DNA of 64,000 nt from Tetramitus jugosus. Its lineage: Eukaryota > Heterolobosea > Eutetramitea > Acrasida > Vahlkampfiidae. Shown here in pieces: positions 8,941 to 18,641 of this stretch; within the stretch, counting starts at the first letter, position 1; every line of letters begins with the position of its first letter. The translations under genes and the position numbers were made by a program. The notes beneath the pieces were generated by a model, which saw nothing but the letters and a program-made list of their open reading frames with translations, did no database searches and was not told the DNA's origin. The stretch lies in the NCBI GenBank assembly GCA_937625935.1, contig OW569371.1:415055-479054 (forward strand). The letters are read 5' to 3'.

Positions 8941-11900
8941 TTAGTTGGACTCTGTTCGATCCTTTGACATTTTTGTGGTAAATCTTCGAATGGCCGATAT
9001 CAACCCATCGAGGGTGATTGGTTTGGTCAGGACATCGTTCATTCCGATATTGAGACAATTCTCTCTCTCGTTTGTCCAAGCGTTTGCAGTGAGAGCTACG
9101 ATTGGTGTTCTTCTCTTATCTTCGTCTGCCAGAGATCGGATTGCAGTTGTGGCTTGCTTTCCGTCCATGATTGGCATTTGAAGATCCATGAATATGCAAT
9201 CATAAACACCCTTCTTCTTTTTGACGCACTGAATTGCCATCTCTCCATTGACTGCTTCATCAATCTCAACATGTCCTAACTTTTGAAGCAATCTCGTAAC
9301 AATCTTCCTGTTAAGTGCACTATCTTCGACAATGAGGATCTGAAGCGGTTCCATGTCCTTATGATTTTCTTTGATAGTGCCTTCGCGTAATGCACTGCCA
9401 TTCTCTATGTGGAGTAGGAGATGTGGATTCAACTTGATGTCCCACATGAGATTGGACATGCTGTTTTTTCGTTCACTTAGAGCTGCCATGAGTCTGGAGA
9501 ACTTCATTGGTTTTCTCATGCTGGCATTCATCTTGGATTTTGGAAGGTCCGATGTATTGGAGTCGGGTTCATGACTGGCAGTGAATAGTGTAATGAGTTT
9601 AAGAGAATTGTTGTCTTCGGAGGCTATTCTGTAAATGACATTCTCGGGCAACAGACTTTCAAAACTACTTTCAATCATGATGCACAATCGAAGCATGGAT
9701 TCCTCAACAGGAGATGGTTCCTCTTCATGGCGGTTCAAGTGTCGATCAATGGATTCCTTTAGTTGTTGCTCACTGTAAACAACCTCGCAATTGGGCACAT
9801 GTAAAACTTTCAAATACTCTAGAACTGTGTTTGTGAGAATCTCACTCGTTAGCATCACAATCACATTTCCAAATTTGCTGTAGTGGACATTCTCTGCGAT
9901 GCTATGACATATGGTTGACTTTTTTGTATGTTCAGCGGTCAGTGTTTTCTCTTCTATGGGTCCAGCAATCAGAGTTGGTGGATTTAACGATTTAGGGAAC
10001 TCTACTGTGAAACTGAAAACTGATCCCCCATATTTGTTTGCTGGGCTCTTCGCTGAAATACTACCTTTCATCAGCCTGACTAATCGCTCCGTGATGGCAA
10101 GTCCCAGACCCCATCCTTTGGTGGTTGCGTTGCTTGAAGAGTTGAGTTGAGAGAACGGTTTGAAGATTTGAGTGAGTTCTTCTTCTGGAATACCGATACC
10201 TGTGTCTTCACAACCCAGCATTATGGTTGCATGAGAATCAGTTTCCGACACTAATTTGGCATAGAGATAGACATAACCATGATGGGTAAACTTGATACTA
10301 TTTGTGCATAGATTTGATAAAATTTGTCCTAATCTTGTCTTATCTCCAATCAACTCGACAGGTATATTGGGATCGATATATGTAATGACTTCAAGATTCT
10401 TCTCCAATGCATTCGTGTAGTACATATCAGCTGTGGTTTCAACCGTATCCAAGATACTGAATGGTTCAAGTGATAAAGTTAATTTTCCTGCTTCAATCTT
10501 TGACATATCGAGAACATCCTGTATAATAGCAAGCAACAACTTTGCCGATTCATTTGCATCTTCAATGTACTCGGATTGGAGAGAAGATAGATTGGACGTT
10601 GAGCTCAAGAGTTGAAGAGCTCCCAGGACAGAGTTGAGAGGATTTCTAAGCTCATGAGACAACACTCTCAAAAAATCACTCTTTGATTTGTTGGCTACTC
10701 TTGCCTTTTCTGCAACCATTATACTTTCCTGTACTCGTCTCTTCTCGGTCACATCGGCACATATCAGTGTAACAGCAATGACTTCTCCATCTTTCAAAAT
10801 AGGATTAAATTGAGCTGTGAAAAATAGATTCGTTTTCTTATCCTTATCACTCCGATCAGGGGTTGACCATTCCCAATGTTGAGGTTTCTTGTCTTTTAAC
10901 ATCAAGCTGAATTGTCTCTCGGCTTCCTCCTTTAATTTTTGGCTCGTTTCAAAGAATTGAGTTACATTCCTTCCGGCAAATAAGCAAGGACTCTGGTCAA
11001 GGAACCTCAACTGTCGAGAATTGGTGAAAAGGATGACTCCCTTTTCGTCCGTCTTGACGATTAAATCCTGAATATTGTTGACTAGAGATCGGTAGTGCTC
11101 TTCACTTGTTCTAAGAGCATTCTCTGCCTTTACCAATCCCGTCACATCGTTCGCAATACCAACCGCTCCGATGACTTCACCCTTTTCACTCTTCCATGGA
11201 CTAATAGTGCAGTGCAGGGTTGATGATGATGTTTCCATCGGATAGGACACTGTTTCCCCCTTGAGAGCAAGCTTATGATTTTGAATGGCGGTTGGTAGCA
11301 ACGAAGAATCTACCACCAAGCTGGGATCTACACTTACAAATACTTCCTCGATTGTTTTTCCAATGAGAGTATCAGGATTGGAGATTCCGAACAGAGTGAG
11401 ACCACGACCACGGGCAAAGCTAAAGCGCAGGTTTTTGTCAACACTCCACAGTATACTAGGTATATTGTTCATCAACATCTCCAACAACATTTGTTGCCTT
11501 TTGGTTTCTCTCTGTGCTCTGTACGAGTCCATCTTGACCAGAAAACTGTGATAAATCTTCCAAAGAAAGAAGCCATAGATTGGTGTAAGTTCAATCAAAC
11601 CCAGGGCAGCCTGTGTAGTGTTGATATTGTGGAACATGCCAAAGTATTGCGAGATATCCGTTACCGAAGTTCCTACCCAATGTTCAACAACATGAGCAAT
11701 GGATCCATTGTCGTTGTTTAACAACAATTGAACGAATTTCAACACCATGTTCCGAAAACCGAGAACCAAGAAGAGAATATATCCCAGAAGACCCATGAAA
11801 ATGTACATGATGTGCCAATAGTTACGACTACTTGACACGAGTGCTAAGAATGGAGTGATCACCAAGTAGGAAAATGGAATCTTGCCTTCACACAAAATGA

Positions 11901-13059
11901 ACCGAAGGGTAAAGTTGGAGAGACTTGCCAGGATGAACATGGTGTCTGAATAGAGAAATAGCCAATTCATACACTTTGTTACAAAATCATTGCTCTTGAT
12001 TAGTTCAGAGTTGAGCAACAGCCAATCATTCAAATCCTTCTTGGATGACAATAAACGACTCTTCCTTGTCGAGCCATTTTTTGCTTCAGTTGATTGAAGC
12101 TTCCCATGATCTTCCTCGTCCGAAGAAAGCGATTCCATCGCTACATGAAGAGGTCCTTTCTTGTTGGATTGTTGTTCAGACAAGAGCATCATCAGAGATG
12201 AAGAATAGTCACTCTCTGGTGTGGAAGAGGATGGACTTGGTCCATAAGGCGATCGAAACGAGAATTGTTCGTCTAAAGCTGAAGGTGCTACAGTTGGAGT
12301 CGTAACTCCACGGCTTGATTCTTCACTTGATACCGTTGGTTGGTTGGGCGATTTGGAGACTTCTTCTTGTCGCCTTGTTTCATGGTTTGTTTGTCCTCTT
12401 TGTTTGTCCTTTGAGCTTGGCTTATTCTCTTGTTTTGAGATTGATCGTGGTGTTGAGTTAATCATGCGATCTAAAACGAACTTTGATGACACATACTTGA
12501 GCAGTGTCGCGATGGTCATGATGGCCAAGTGGATGAGAAACCGATAATCCTTGAGATAAATAATTGGAGAGGGTTCTTCTAACCGAGAGCTATTCGGTAG
12601 AAATCGTGATGGCTGTGCATAAGGCGATGGATTCACACTTGTCCCTTCGGGTTGCGGAGAAGGAATTGGTAGCATTGGGTTTTTTGTCGTTACTAAATGA
12701 AGCATGAACAACCAGAATTCAGTGTACAGTACACAGATGATGTAACTAATGAGCACTGATAAATTCTGGTTCAGTGTCAAAATTCTAGTGTGGTTATACA
12801 CGGAGCGCAAACTCAAGTTCCAATTCGAGGGCGAGCTCTTGGATTGTGTTCGGCTGTCATCTTGACGAGAAGGCATTGGAGATGTGCGATCAGTTGAATT
12901 GTTTTTATCTTGTGTCGAGATGCGATCGTGACCCTCACAGGGAGACATGGGAGAATTCCATGGAGATGATTGAATAATCTCTGTTCTATCAGGTTGTTTG
13001 GTCGCATCTGACGTAAATTTAATACTCTGATGAGAATTTGTGATTGTGGAAGTGGACAT
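8941..13059 (-). CDS. Membrane hybrid histidine kinase with two PAS domains, a degenerate receiver and an active receiver
   Basis: This 1372-residue protein starts at the ATG at 13059. A disordered Ser/Thr-rich N-terminus leads to membrane segments at about 101-123 and 172-195, then more between about 366 and 450. Two PAS domains follow (about 525-645 and 655-780). HisKA has the H box SHELRNPLNSVLGALQ with phosphoacceptor His802. The ATPase domain has the N box (SNLCTNSIKFTHHG), G1 (EDTGIGIPEEEL) and G2 (GWGLGLAITERL). Residues 1055-1200 look like a receiver fold without a phosphorylation site. The C-terminal receiver (from about 1240) has ILIVEDSALNRK, FMDLQMPIMDG with phospho-Asp1292, and a conserved Lys in LTKPIT. 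It should autophosphorylate on His and pass phosphate to Asp1292, then to an HPt protein not seen in this window. The ligand is unknown. Confidence 0.93.
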   Translation of the reverse strand: MSTSTITNSHQSIKFTSDATKQPDRTEIIQSSPWNSPMSPCEGHDRISTQDKNNSTDRTSPMPSRQDDSRTQSKSSPSNWNLSLRSVYNHTRILTLNQNLSVLISYIICVLYTEFWLFMLHLVTTKNPMLPIPSPQPEGTSVNPSPYAQPSRFLPNSSRLEEPSPIIYLKDYRFLIHLAIMTIATLLKYVSSKFVLDRMINSTPRSISKQENKPSSKDKQRGQTNHETRRQEEVSKSPNQPTVSSEESSRGVTTPTVAPSALDEQFSFRSPYGPSPSSSTPESDYSSSLMMLLSEQQSNKKGPLHVAMESLSSDEEDHGKLQSTEAKNGSTRKSRLLSSKKDLNDWLLLNSELIKSNDFVTKCMNWLFLYSDTMFILASLSNFTLRFILCEGKIPFSYLVITPFLALVSSSRNYWHIMYIFMGLLGYILFLVLGFRNMVLKFVQLLLNNDNGSIAHVVEHWVGTSVTDISQYFGMFHNINTTQAALGLIELTPIYGFFLWKIYHSFLVKMDSYRAQRETKRQQMLLEMLMNNIPSILWSVDKNLRFSFARGRGLTLFGISNPDTLIGKTIEEVFVSVDPSLVVDSSLLPTAIQNHKLALKGETVSYPMETSSSTLHCTISPWKSEKGEVIGAVGIANDVTGLVKAENALRTSEEHYRSLVNNIQDLIVKTDEKGVILFTNSRQLRFLDQSPCLFAGRNVTQFFETSQKLKEEAERQFSLMLKDKKPQHWEWSTPDRSDKDKKTNLFFTAQFNPILKDGEVIAVTLICADVTEKRRVQESIMVAEKARVANKSKSDFLRVLSHELRNPLNSVLGALQLLSSTSNLSSLQSEYIEDANESAKLLLAIIQDVLDMSKIEAGKLTLSLEPFSILDTVETTADMYYTNALEKNLEVITYIDPNIPVELIGDKTRLGQILSNLCTNSIKFTHHGYVYLYAKLVSETDSHATIMLGCEDTGIGIPEEELTQIFKPFSQLNSSSNATTKGWGLGLAITERLVRLMKGSISAKSPANKYGGSVFSFTVEFPKSLNPPTLIAGPIEEKTLTAEHTKKSTICHSIAENVHYSKFGNVIVMLTSEILTNTVLEYLKVLHVPNCEVVYSEQQLKESIDRHLNRHEEEPSPVEESMLRLCIMIESSFESLLPENVIYRIASEDNNSLKLITLFTASHEPDSNTSDLPKSKMNASMRKPMKFSRLMAALSERKNSMSNLMWDIKLNPHLLLHIENGSALREGTIKENHKDMEPLQILIVEDSALNRKIVTRLLQKLGHVEIDEAVNGEMAIQCVKKKKGVYDCIFMDLQMPIMDGKQATTAIRSLADEDKRRTPIVALTANAWTNERENCLNIGMNDVLTKPITLDGLISAIRRFTTKMSKDRTESN

Positions 13060-13438
13060 GATAAGAACGTGAAGTTGGTTGTCCGAAAACCAGTGAAATG
13101 CGAATACAATTTGGAGCTAATGTTGTGTTACTAAAGAATGGGAATTCCCTTTGTTTGATTGTGGGTTATACAATGGTGAGCGTCTCTCTGATGAGCTCGT
13201 AAGAATAATGGGGTTTTTAGTTGATCTTTGATTTCTTTGTTTTATGGAAGAGTTCGGTTGAATTGGCCTCCTTTGGGACGGCATACAATGGACAATCTTC
13301 TTTTTTGGTTGAGTAGCCGAATACAATACGGAAATTCGGCGCGTTCTAAAAATATACAGTTCCTCCATATGTCCCGCCAATCTTCCAATTTGATTTTTTC
13401 TGTTCGATCGTGCGATTTTTCCAGAGGAAGGACAACAC
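13060..13438. other. Divergent intergenic region
   Basis: About 380 bp lie between the histidine kinase gene and the GH39 gene, which point away from each other. An open minus-strand frame at 13117-13446 overlaps the GH39 start, has no recognisable features and is not called. I see no repeat or RNA gene. Confidence 0.3.
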
Positions 13439-14998
13439 ATGCGCACTCTCGGTTATACCCTTATTGCTTCTCTGCTGCTCACGCTTGTTTTGCTGAGCTA
13501 TTGTCTCTGCGTGGATGCAAGAGTCAACAATGCTGGGCTACAAGTCATCCCTCAATTTCAAGTCAACCTGAACAAGCAAACTCCTTTTGAGCACTACTGG
13601 GAGAGATGTGTCGGATCAGGTCATGCTGCTCTTGGAAATCGTCAGGACTGGAGAGAACATTTGAAGAGAGCCAACAAGGAACTAGGTTTCAAGATGGTTC
13701 GTTTCCATGCCTTGCTCGATCAGGACATGTCTGTCGTGTTGCAAGACAGATACGGCAAACAGTTTTATTCGTTTTATAATGTGGATTACTTGTTTGATTT
13801 CTTGTTGAGTCTGGGTATGAAACCGATTGTTGAGTTGAGTTTTATGCCAGATTTGTTGGCTTCTGGTCCACAGACCTTGTTTCATTACAAGGCAAATGCA
13901 ACGCCACCAAAGTCCCAACAAGCATGGTATGACTTGATTTCTCGTCTCGTGCAACACATGGTCGGAAGATACGGTATTGATGAAGTGGCTTCTTGGTACT
14001 TTGAAGTATGGAACGAACCAAACAATGGTGGTTTCTGGTATGGTACACAGAAGCAGTACTTTGAATTGTACAACACCACTGCGAGTGCTGTCAAGTCAGT
14101 GAGTCCAAAGTTGAGAGTTGGTGGTCCTGCAACGATGCAATCGATGTGGGTCGATGATTTTATCAACTATTGCAAGTACAATCATGTTCCATTTGATTTC
14201 GTGTCCACTCACGAGTATCCAACAGACTTCCAGCCATATACGAGAGACAATTTGAGAATTGCAATGACAAAGACCAGAGCCCTAGTGAACAGCATGGTAT
14301 CAAAGGGATTCCCACTCTTGTACACCGAGTATAACTCTGGATTGGATGATATTGGTGGTGGTACACAATTTTATCAGGATTCTTCTTATGCAGCTGCATT
14401 TGTTGTGAAGAGTGTTGCAGATATGGACGGAGTTGTTGATGTTTTGAGTTATTGGACATTCTCTGATATTTTTGAAGAACAGGGTATGAGATCTCAACCA
14501 TTCAGTGGTCAATTCGGTATGATGACTGTGAATGGTATTGCAAAGCCAGTGTGGAGAGCATTTGAGTTGTTACACAAGTCTGGAGATCGTAGAACACAAG
14601 TTCTCTATTCCACAAACTCCTCCACTGTTGATGTCTTGTCAGTAGTGCACACGCAAAACAAGGAGCTCATGTTGTTTGTGACCAATTATGACGTACTAGC
14701 CAACAGACCTCAGGCATACGATATTTTGATTACAGTCAACCTTGATGGAACTTACAAACTTGTCCCTAATAGCGCACTTGTAGCAAGAGTTGATGAAAAT
14801 TCATCCAACTCTTTCACACGTTGGCAACAGATGGGTGAACCAGAGTATCCTACGGATGAGGAGATGCAGATGATGCATGAAGCTTCCAAGTTGAAACCTG
14901 AAGCCATTCAATTCACAATGAATGGTCAAAACCAAGCAATTTTCAAGCTCCATGTCTCAGAATATTCACTCTCTGTGATTACTGTTGCTTTACAATAA
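13439..14998 (+). CDS. Secreted GH39 family glycoside hydrolase
   Basis: This 519-residue protein has a clear signal peptide (MRTLGYTLIASLLLTLVLLS, then a Cys and an Ala-rich cut region near residue 27). The middle is a (beta/alpha)8 clan GH-A fold typical of GH39 beta-xylosidases and alpha-L-iduronidases. The acid/base Glu is Glu193 in YFEVWNEPNNGGFW, and the nucleophile is Glu297 in LLYTEYNSG. The C-terminal 130 residues form an accessory beta domain. GH39 enzymes act on xylosides, iduronides or similar glycans; the substrate cannot be read from the sequence. For a phagotrophic amoeba a lysosomal or secreted digestive role is likely. The stop codon lies inside an AATAAA sequence (14994-14999). 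It heads a run of four plus-strand genes, the first three secreted. Confidence 0.87.
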   Translation: MRTLGYTLIASLLLTLVLLSYCLCVDARVNNAGLQVIPQFQVNLNKQTPFEHYWERCVGSGHAALGNRQDWREHLKRANKELGFKMVRFHALLDQDMSVVLQDRYGKQFYSFYNVDYLFDFLLSLGMKPIVELSFMPDLLASGPQTLFHYKANATPPKSQQAWYDLISRLVQHMVGRYGIDEVASWYFEVWNEPNNGGFWYGTQKQYFELYNTTASAVKSVSPKLRVGGPATMQSMWVDDFINYCKYNHVPFDFVSTHEYPTDFQPYTRDNLRIAMTKTRALVNSMVSKGFPLLYTEYNSGLDDIGGGTQFYQDSSYAAAFVVKSVADMDGVVDVLSYWTFSDIFEEQGMRSQPFSGQFGMMTVNGIAKPVWRAFELLHKSGDRRTQVLYSTNSSTVDVLSVVHTQNKELMLFVTNYDVLANRPQAYDILITVNLDGTYKLVPNSALVARVDENSSNSFTRWQQMGEPEYPTDEEMQMMHEASKLKPEAIQFTMNGQNQAIFKLHVSEYSLSVITVALQ

Positions 14999-15163
14999 AG
15001 TTGTAATCTTGATCTCACCAGAAAAAATCGGGATAAGTGTTGGGGTTCGAAATCATCTTTCCCAAAAAAATGTATCGGATGTCACCTTCAAAATCTGATA
15101 CAACAACTGAAAACTTCCAAGGTATTCAACACAAAAACAATCAAAACACCAAAACACCAAAAC

Positions 15164-16714
15164 ATGAAACTCACAATTGCATTGCTGAGTGTTCTACTGC
15201 TGTCTCTTTGCTTTTTGAATGCAATTCATTCTCAATCTCTCGATTGGATCAATCAAATTCCAAAGGGTGGTGCCATGTTCGTAAGACCAACTTTCATTCG
15301 CTCTGATGCAGCGAATAATGTTTATGTTGCCAAGCTAGAAACGACAACTTCTCCAGGTGGAACTTCTGCCTCTGCTCAGATCCTAAAGTTCAACTCTGCT
15401 GGTGCTCTACAATGGAACATTACTCTACCTGGTGCAAGCAATCCACTTGGGTGGTTCGATACCGCTAGTGACGGTTCTGTTTTTGTCACAGGTAGTGGTT
15501 TGCCTTTTTCCGCAGGTGTGTTTGCTGGATTTGTTCAGAAGTATAATACCAATGGTGTGTTCCAATGGCAAAAATTGTACCCAAATGCGAATGTTGGAAG
15601 AGCCATTCCTTTGTCGGGAGGTAGAGTGAGAGTTGAGGTCGCTGAAACATCACTGGTTCCTAATCCTGCCCGTTTTGCTGAAACATTTGATGCCAATGGA
15701 GTTTCCTTGTCCGTTGAGCCATTGTTGAACGTCATTGTATCTACATCTCCCTTCGATCCTGTTGCAGCCAGCAAATCGAACTCTGTTGGTGACTACTGCG
15801 GTGTCTTGCCCTCTCCTTTTCAATTTGTTCGCTTCAATTCAACCGGAGGTATCGTTTGGAGTCAACCTGTCATTGGTGTATTCTTCCCTTTCCTCGTATC
15901 TCAAATATTGATTGACGAGAGTGGAAATTGTGTTTTCACTGGTTTGGGTAACAATGTGACTGTTGGTCCTGTGAGTGTTCCCCCAGTAGAGTTGCGATCC
16001 GATTTTCTGACGTTCATCAATTCTGCTGGTGTGCCCCAGTTCATCAGAATTTATGATTTCCAGAGCCTTGATGGTTTGGACTGTGGTGCATTGCCAACTT
16101 CATTCCTTCGATGCTGGATGTCTGGAAGAGATTTAGATGGAAGACCAGCACTCGCTCGATTAGATCCAAACTTTAACATTGTGGATCTTTTTGTCGGAGA
16201 GGGCATTAATACTACTCTGACCTTTAAGATTGCCTTTACTCCTTCAAGAAAACTTGCAGGTGCTTTCAGTACAGGTATCGCCTCTGGTTCATGGTTCGGA
16301 GCTCCTATTGTCGTCCCTCCAGATCCAAGCAACTTCTTTACTGGAGCACTATTTGTTTTCCAATTGAACCTGGCCACGACAAACTGCGACAGAACGTTAT
16401 CATGTGCTGCTGGAAACAACTGTTGCCTGTTGAGTAATGGCGACACTGCTTGCTACAACCCATCTGTGTACAGCTGTTTCACACAATTGGGCAAACTATG
16501 TCCATTCAATACCTTACCTTGCGGTAACGCTTGCTACTCCCTATCAGCGTTCTCCTGTTCGAATGGATCGTTGTGCCCTGTGGGAACCTTGCAATGTGGC
16601 CCTGCCTGTTACAATCCGTTTGTTCACTCTTGCTTTGCGAATAATGTTCTCTGTCCAGTGGGAACCGTTCCATGCGGAAATGCTTGTGTACCAAGTGGCT
16701 CCACATGCCCTTAA
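15164..16714 (+). CDS. Secreted beta-propeller-like protein with Cys-rich repeat tail
   Basis: This 516-residue protein starts with a signal peptide (MKLTIALLSVLLLSLCFLNA, cut near residue 23). Residues 25-400 hold repeated beta-rich units of about 45 residues with patterns such as ILKFNSAGALQWN, VQKYNTNGVFQWQ and VRFNSTGGIVWS, like SBBP/beta-propeller repeats of secreted proteins. The last 110 residues contain about four Cys repeats of the form CPxGTxxCGxACY (for example CPFNTLPCGNACYS and CPVGTVPCGNACVPSG). I see no catalytic motif. Similar Cys-rich tails occur in secreted proteins of amoebae and fungi and may bind carbohydrate, but that is inference. It sits 165 bp after the GH39 gene and about 115 bp before the GH5 gene on the same strand. 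Confidence 0.75.
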   Translation: MKLTIALLSVLLLSLCFLNAIHSQSLDWINQIPKGGAMFVRPTFIRSDAANNVYVAKLETTTSPGGTSASAQILKFNSAGALQWNITLPGASNPLGWFDTASDGSVFVTGSGLPFSAGVFAGFVQKYNTNGVFQWQKLYPNANVGRAIPLSGGRVRVEVAETSLVPNPARFAETFDANGVSLSVEPLLNVIVSTSPFDPVAASKSNSVGDYCGVLPSPFQFVRFNSTGGIVWSQPVIGVFFPFLVSQILIDESGNCVFTGLGNNVTVGPVSVPPVELRSDFLTFINSAGVPQFIRIYDFQSLDGLDCGALPTSFLRCWMSGRDLDGRPALARLDPNFNIVDLFVGEGINTTLTFKIAFTPSRKLAGAFSTGIASGSWFGAPIVVPPDPSNFFTGALFVFQLNLATTNCDRTLSCAAGNNCCLLSNGDTACYNPSVYSCFTQLGKLCPFNTLPCGNACYSLSAFSCSNGSLCPVGTLQCGPACYNPFVHSCFANNVLCPVGTVPCGNACVPSGSTCP

Positions 16715-16828
16715 ACTGAATCCCGTAAACCGGAGTTACTCTATCTCTTTCCCCGAGATATCGGAGATATTCAAATGATGAAAAAAGGAAAAGAGAACTC
16801 GTGTGTAATAAAAAGGAAGAACGAAGAG

Positions 16829-18370
16829 ATGAGATCCTCCACTCACTTTTTTGCGCTGTTTGTTTTTTTGTGCTTGATTCACTTTGCTTATTCACTGATT
16901 CAAGTGAATCCGAGCACACAAATGTTTGTGGACGAACATAATCGTACACGAATCTTCCATGGTGTCAATGCAGTTGAAAAAGTTTTTCCCTTCTATCCTG
17001 TTCTCGATCGATTTGACTCCAACCGTTCCCTGTGTCAACAAGACTTTACAAATCTCAAAACTTGGGGTTTCAATGTTGTGCGTCTCTATCTGGCATGGCC
17101 TGGGTTCGAACCACAGAGAGGGCAATACAATTTCACTTACTTGGATCAGTTGAACAAGATTGTGGATATGGCAGCTCAGAATGACATGTATATCATCTTG
17201 GATATGCATCAAGATGTATTTAGCAGAAAGTTTTGTGGTGAAGGATTCCCTGATTGGGCCACTCTGGGTGATGACATTGAAAGCTTTCCTTTCCCTGTGC
17301 CCATCTCTGTTCAAAAAGATAAGGATGGTATTCCAATTGTGGAATCGTGCTTGAAGCATTCATTCTTCATGTACTATTTCTCAAAGGGTGCATCTTCTTC
17401 GTTTCAAAAGTTTTATGAGAACCAAGATGGTATTCTGGACGCGTTCGCTTCCATGTGGCAACAAGTAGCCAAGTATTTTGCAAAGAGCAAGAATGTGTTG
17501 GCTTATGAGATTTTGAATGAACCCTGGCCAGGTGATTATTTGAAGCATCCTGAACTTCTATTGCCTCTCGGAACATCTGACAAAAAGTACTTGATGCCAC
17601 TGTATTCAAAGGTGAATGACTATATTAGAAAGGTGGACGATGATCATATTATCATGTTTGAACCGATCGTGAGTGACTTTAGTATTGTTGGTTTGGAGCA
17701 TGGACCCTCTGGATCTAAAGATTACCTGAACAGAGAAGCCTTTTCCTATCACATTTATTGTGTCGATGCTGATTCTCATGGAGATCCAAAGAGTAGAGCA
17801 ATTTGCAAGCTCTTTGATGATGGAATGTTCCGATGGAGACACTCGACAATTCAAAAGTTGGGATCCGGTGCTTTTCTGACTGAATTTGGAGCTGTTTCAA
17901 ATGCTACAGCAGGCTCTCACGAACTTCGTTGGATGACAGAACAGGCAGACAAGGAACTGAGAAGCTGGGCGTACTGGCAATTTAAGTTCTATGATGATGT
18001 AACCACTCAATCTAGTCCACCAACAATCGAGAGTTTTTATGGCGTTGATGGTTCACTTCAATTCGACAAGGTGAAAACCCTGTCCAGAACATATGCTCAT
18101 GCTGTGTGTGGTATTCCAACTTCGATGAATTTCGATGCTTCAACATCCCTGTTCTCACTCGTGTATTCCTCTGTCAATTGCCAAAACCAACCAACAATTG
18201 TCTATCTGAATGAACAATGGTACTATCCCAGAGGTTTCTCAGTCTCAGTCCACACAAAATCTGGAGCTTCAGTGAGATTCGACAAAGTGGAACAAAACTA
18301 TCTTCACTTCACCCACTCACCTCAAGTCAGAGAAGGTGATTGGATCGAAATTGTAATCACCGCTCAATAA
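16829..18370 (+). CDS. Secreted GH5 endoglycoceramidase-like glycosidase
   Basis: I start this at the ATG at 16829 because it places a good signal peptide first (MRSSTHFFALFVFLCLIHFA); an in-frame ATG at 16775 would add 18 charged residues. The 513-residue protein is a GH5 clan GH-A barrel. Acid/base Glu231 lies in YEILNEPWPGD, the signature region of endoglycoceramidase-type GH5 enzymes, and nucleophile Glu352 lies in AFLTEFGAVS. An IILDMHQDVFSRKFCGEG motif near residue 125 is also characteristic of this subgroup. The C-terminal 100 residues form a small beta domain. Endoglycoceramidases release the oligosaccharide from glycosphingolipids, and relatives cleave steryl glucosides or gangliosides. 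The stop codon is embedded in AATAAA (18366-18371), as in the GH39 gene two genes upstream. Confidence 0.85.
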   Translation: MRSSTHFFALFVFLCLIHFAYSLIQVNPSTQMFVDEHNRTRIFHGVNAVEKVFPFYPVLDRFDSNRSLCQQDFTNLKTWGFNVVRLYLAWPGFEPQRGQYNFTYLDQLNKIVDMAAQNDMYIILDMHQDVFSRKFCGEGFPDWATLGDDIESFPFPVPISVQKDKDGIPIVESCLKHSFFMYYFSKGASSSFQKFYENQDGILDAFASMWQQVAKYFAKSKNVLAYEILNEPWPGDYLKHPELLLPLGTSDKKYLMPLYSKVNDYIRKVDDDHIIMFEPIVSDFSIVGLEHGPSGSKDYLNREAFSYHIYCVDADSHGDPKSRAICKLFDDGMFRWRHSTIQKLGSGAFLTEFGAVSNATAGSHELRWMTEQADKELRSWAYWQFKFYDDVTTQSSPPTIESFYGVDGSLQFDKVKTLSRTYAHAVCGIPTSMNFDASTSLFSLVYSSVNCQNQPTIVYLNEQWYYPRGFSVSVHTKSGASVRFDKVEQNYLHFTHSPQVREGDWIEIVITAQ

Positions 18371-18641
18371 ACATTCTAGGACGGGGTTGTTTAATTCCAC
18401 CAGCCATCCAGATGCTGACTACTCCTATTTGGGACACGGATAATCCGGCTCCCAACGAGCTGACATGAATTTTGACAGGGGACTCTGATGCACGAACTAG
18501 AAAAAGGGGAAGCTGGGTGGCCCGTTTTTTTTCGACGATGCCGAAGAGAGATTCTGGGTCCAGTCACACAACGACACAACAAGTTTTCATTTGTAGATAG
18601 ATTACCAATTTTATTGGTCATCAAAGATAGGAGAGAAGGAT

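Noticed and set aside
13117-13446. A 109-codon minus-strand open frame between the kinase and GH39 genes
   Set aside because: Low-complexity basic sequence in a divergent promoter region and overlapping the GH39 start; no motif.
15044-15054. GGTTCGAAATC, similar to a tRNA T-loop
   Set aside because: No paired T stem, acceptor stem or anticodon arm can be formed around it.
17102-17114. GGTTCGAACC, similar to a tRNA T-loop
   Set aside because: It lies inside the GH5 coding frame (PGFEPQ) and no cloverleaf is possible.
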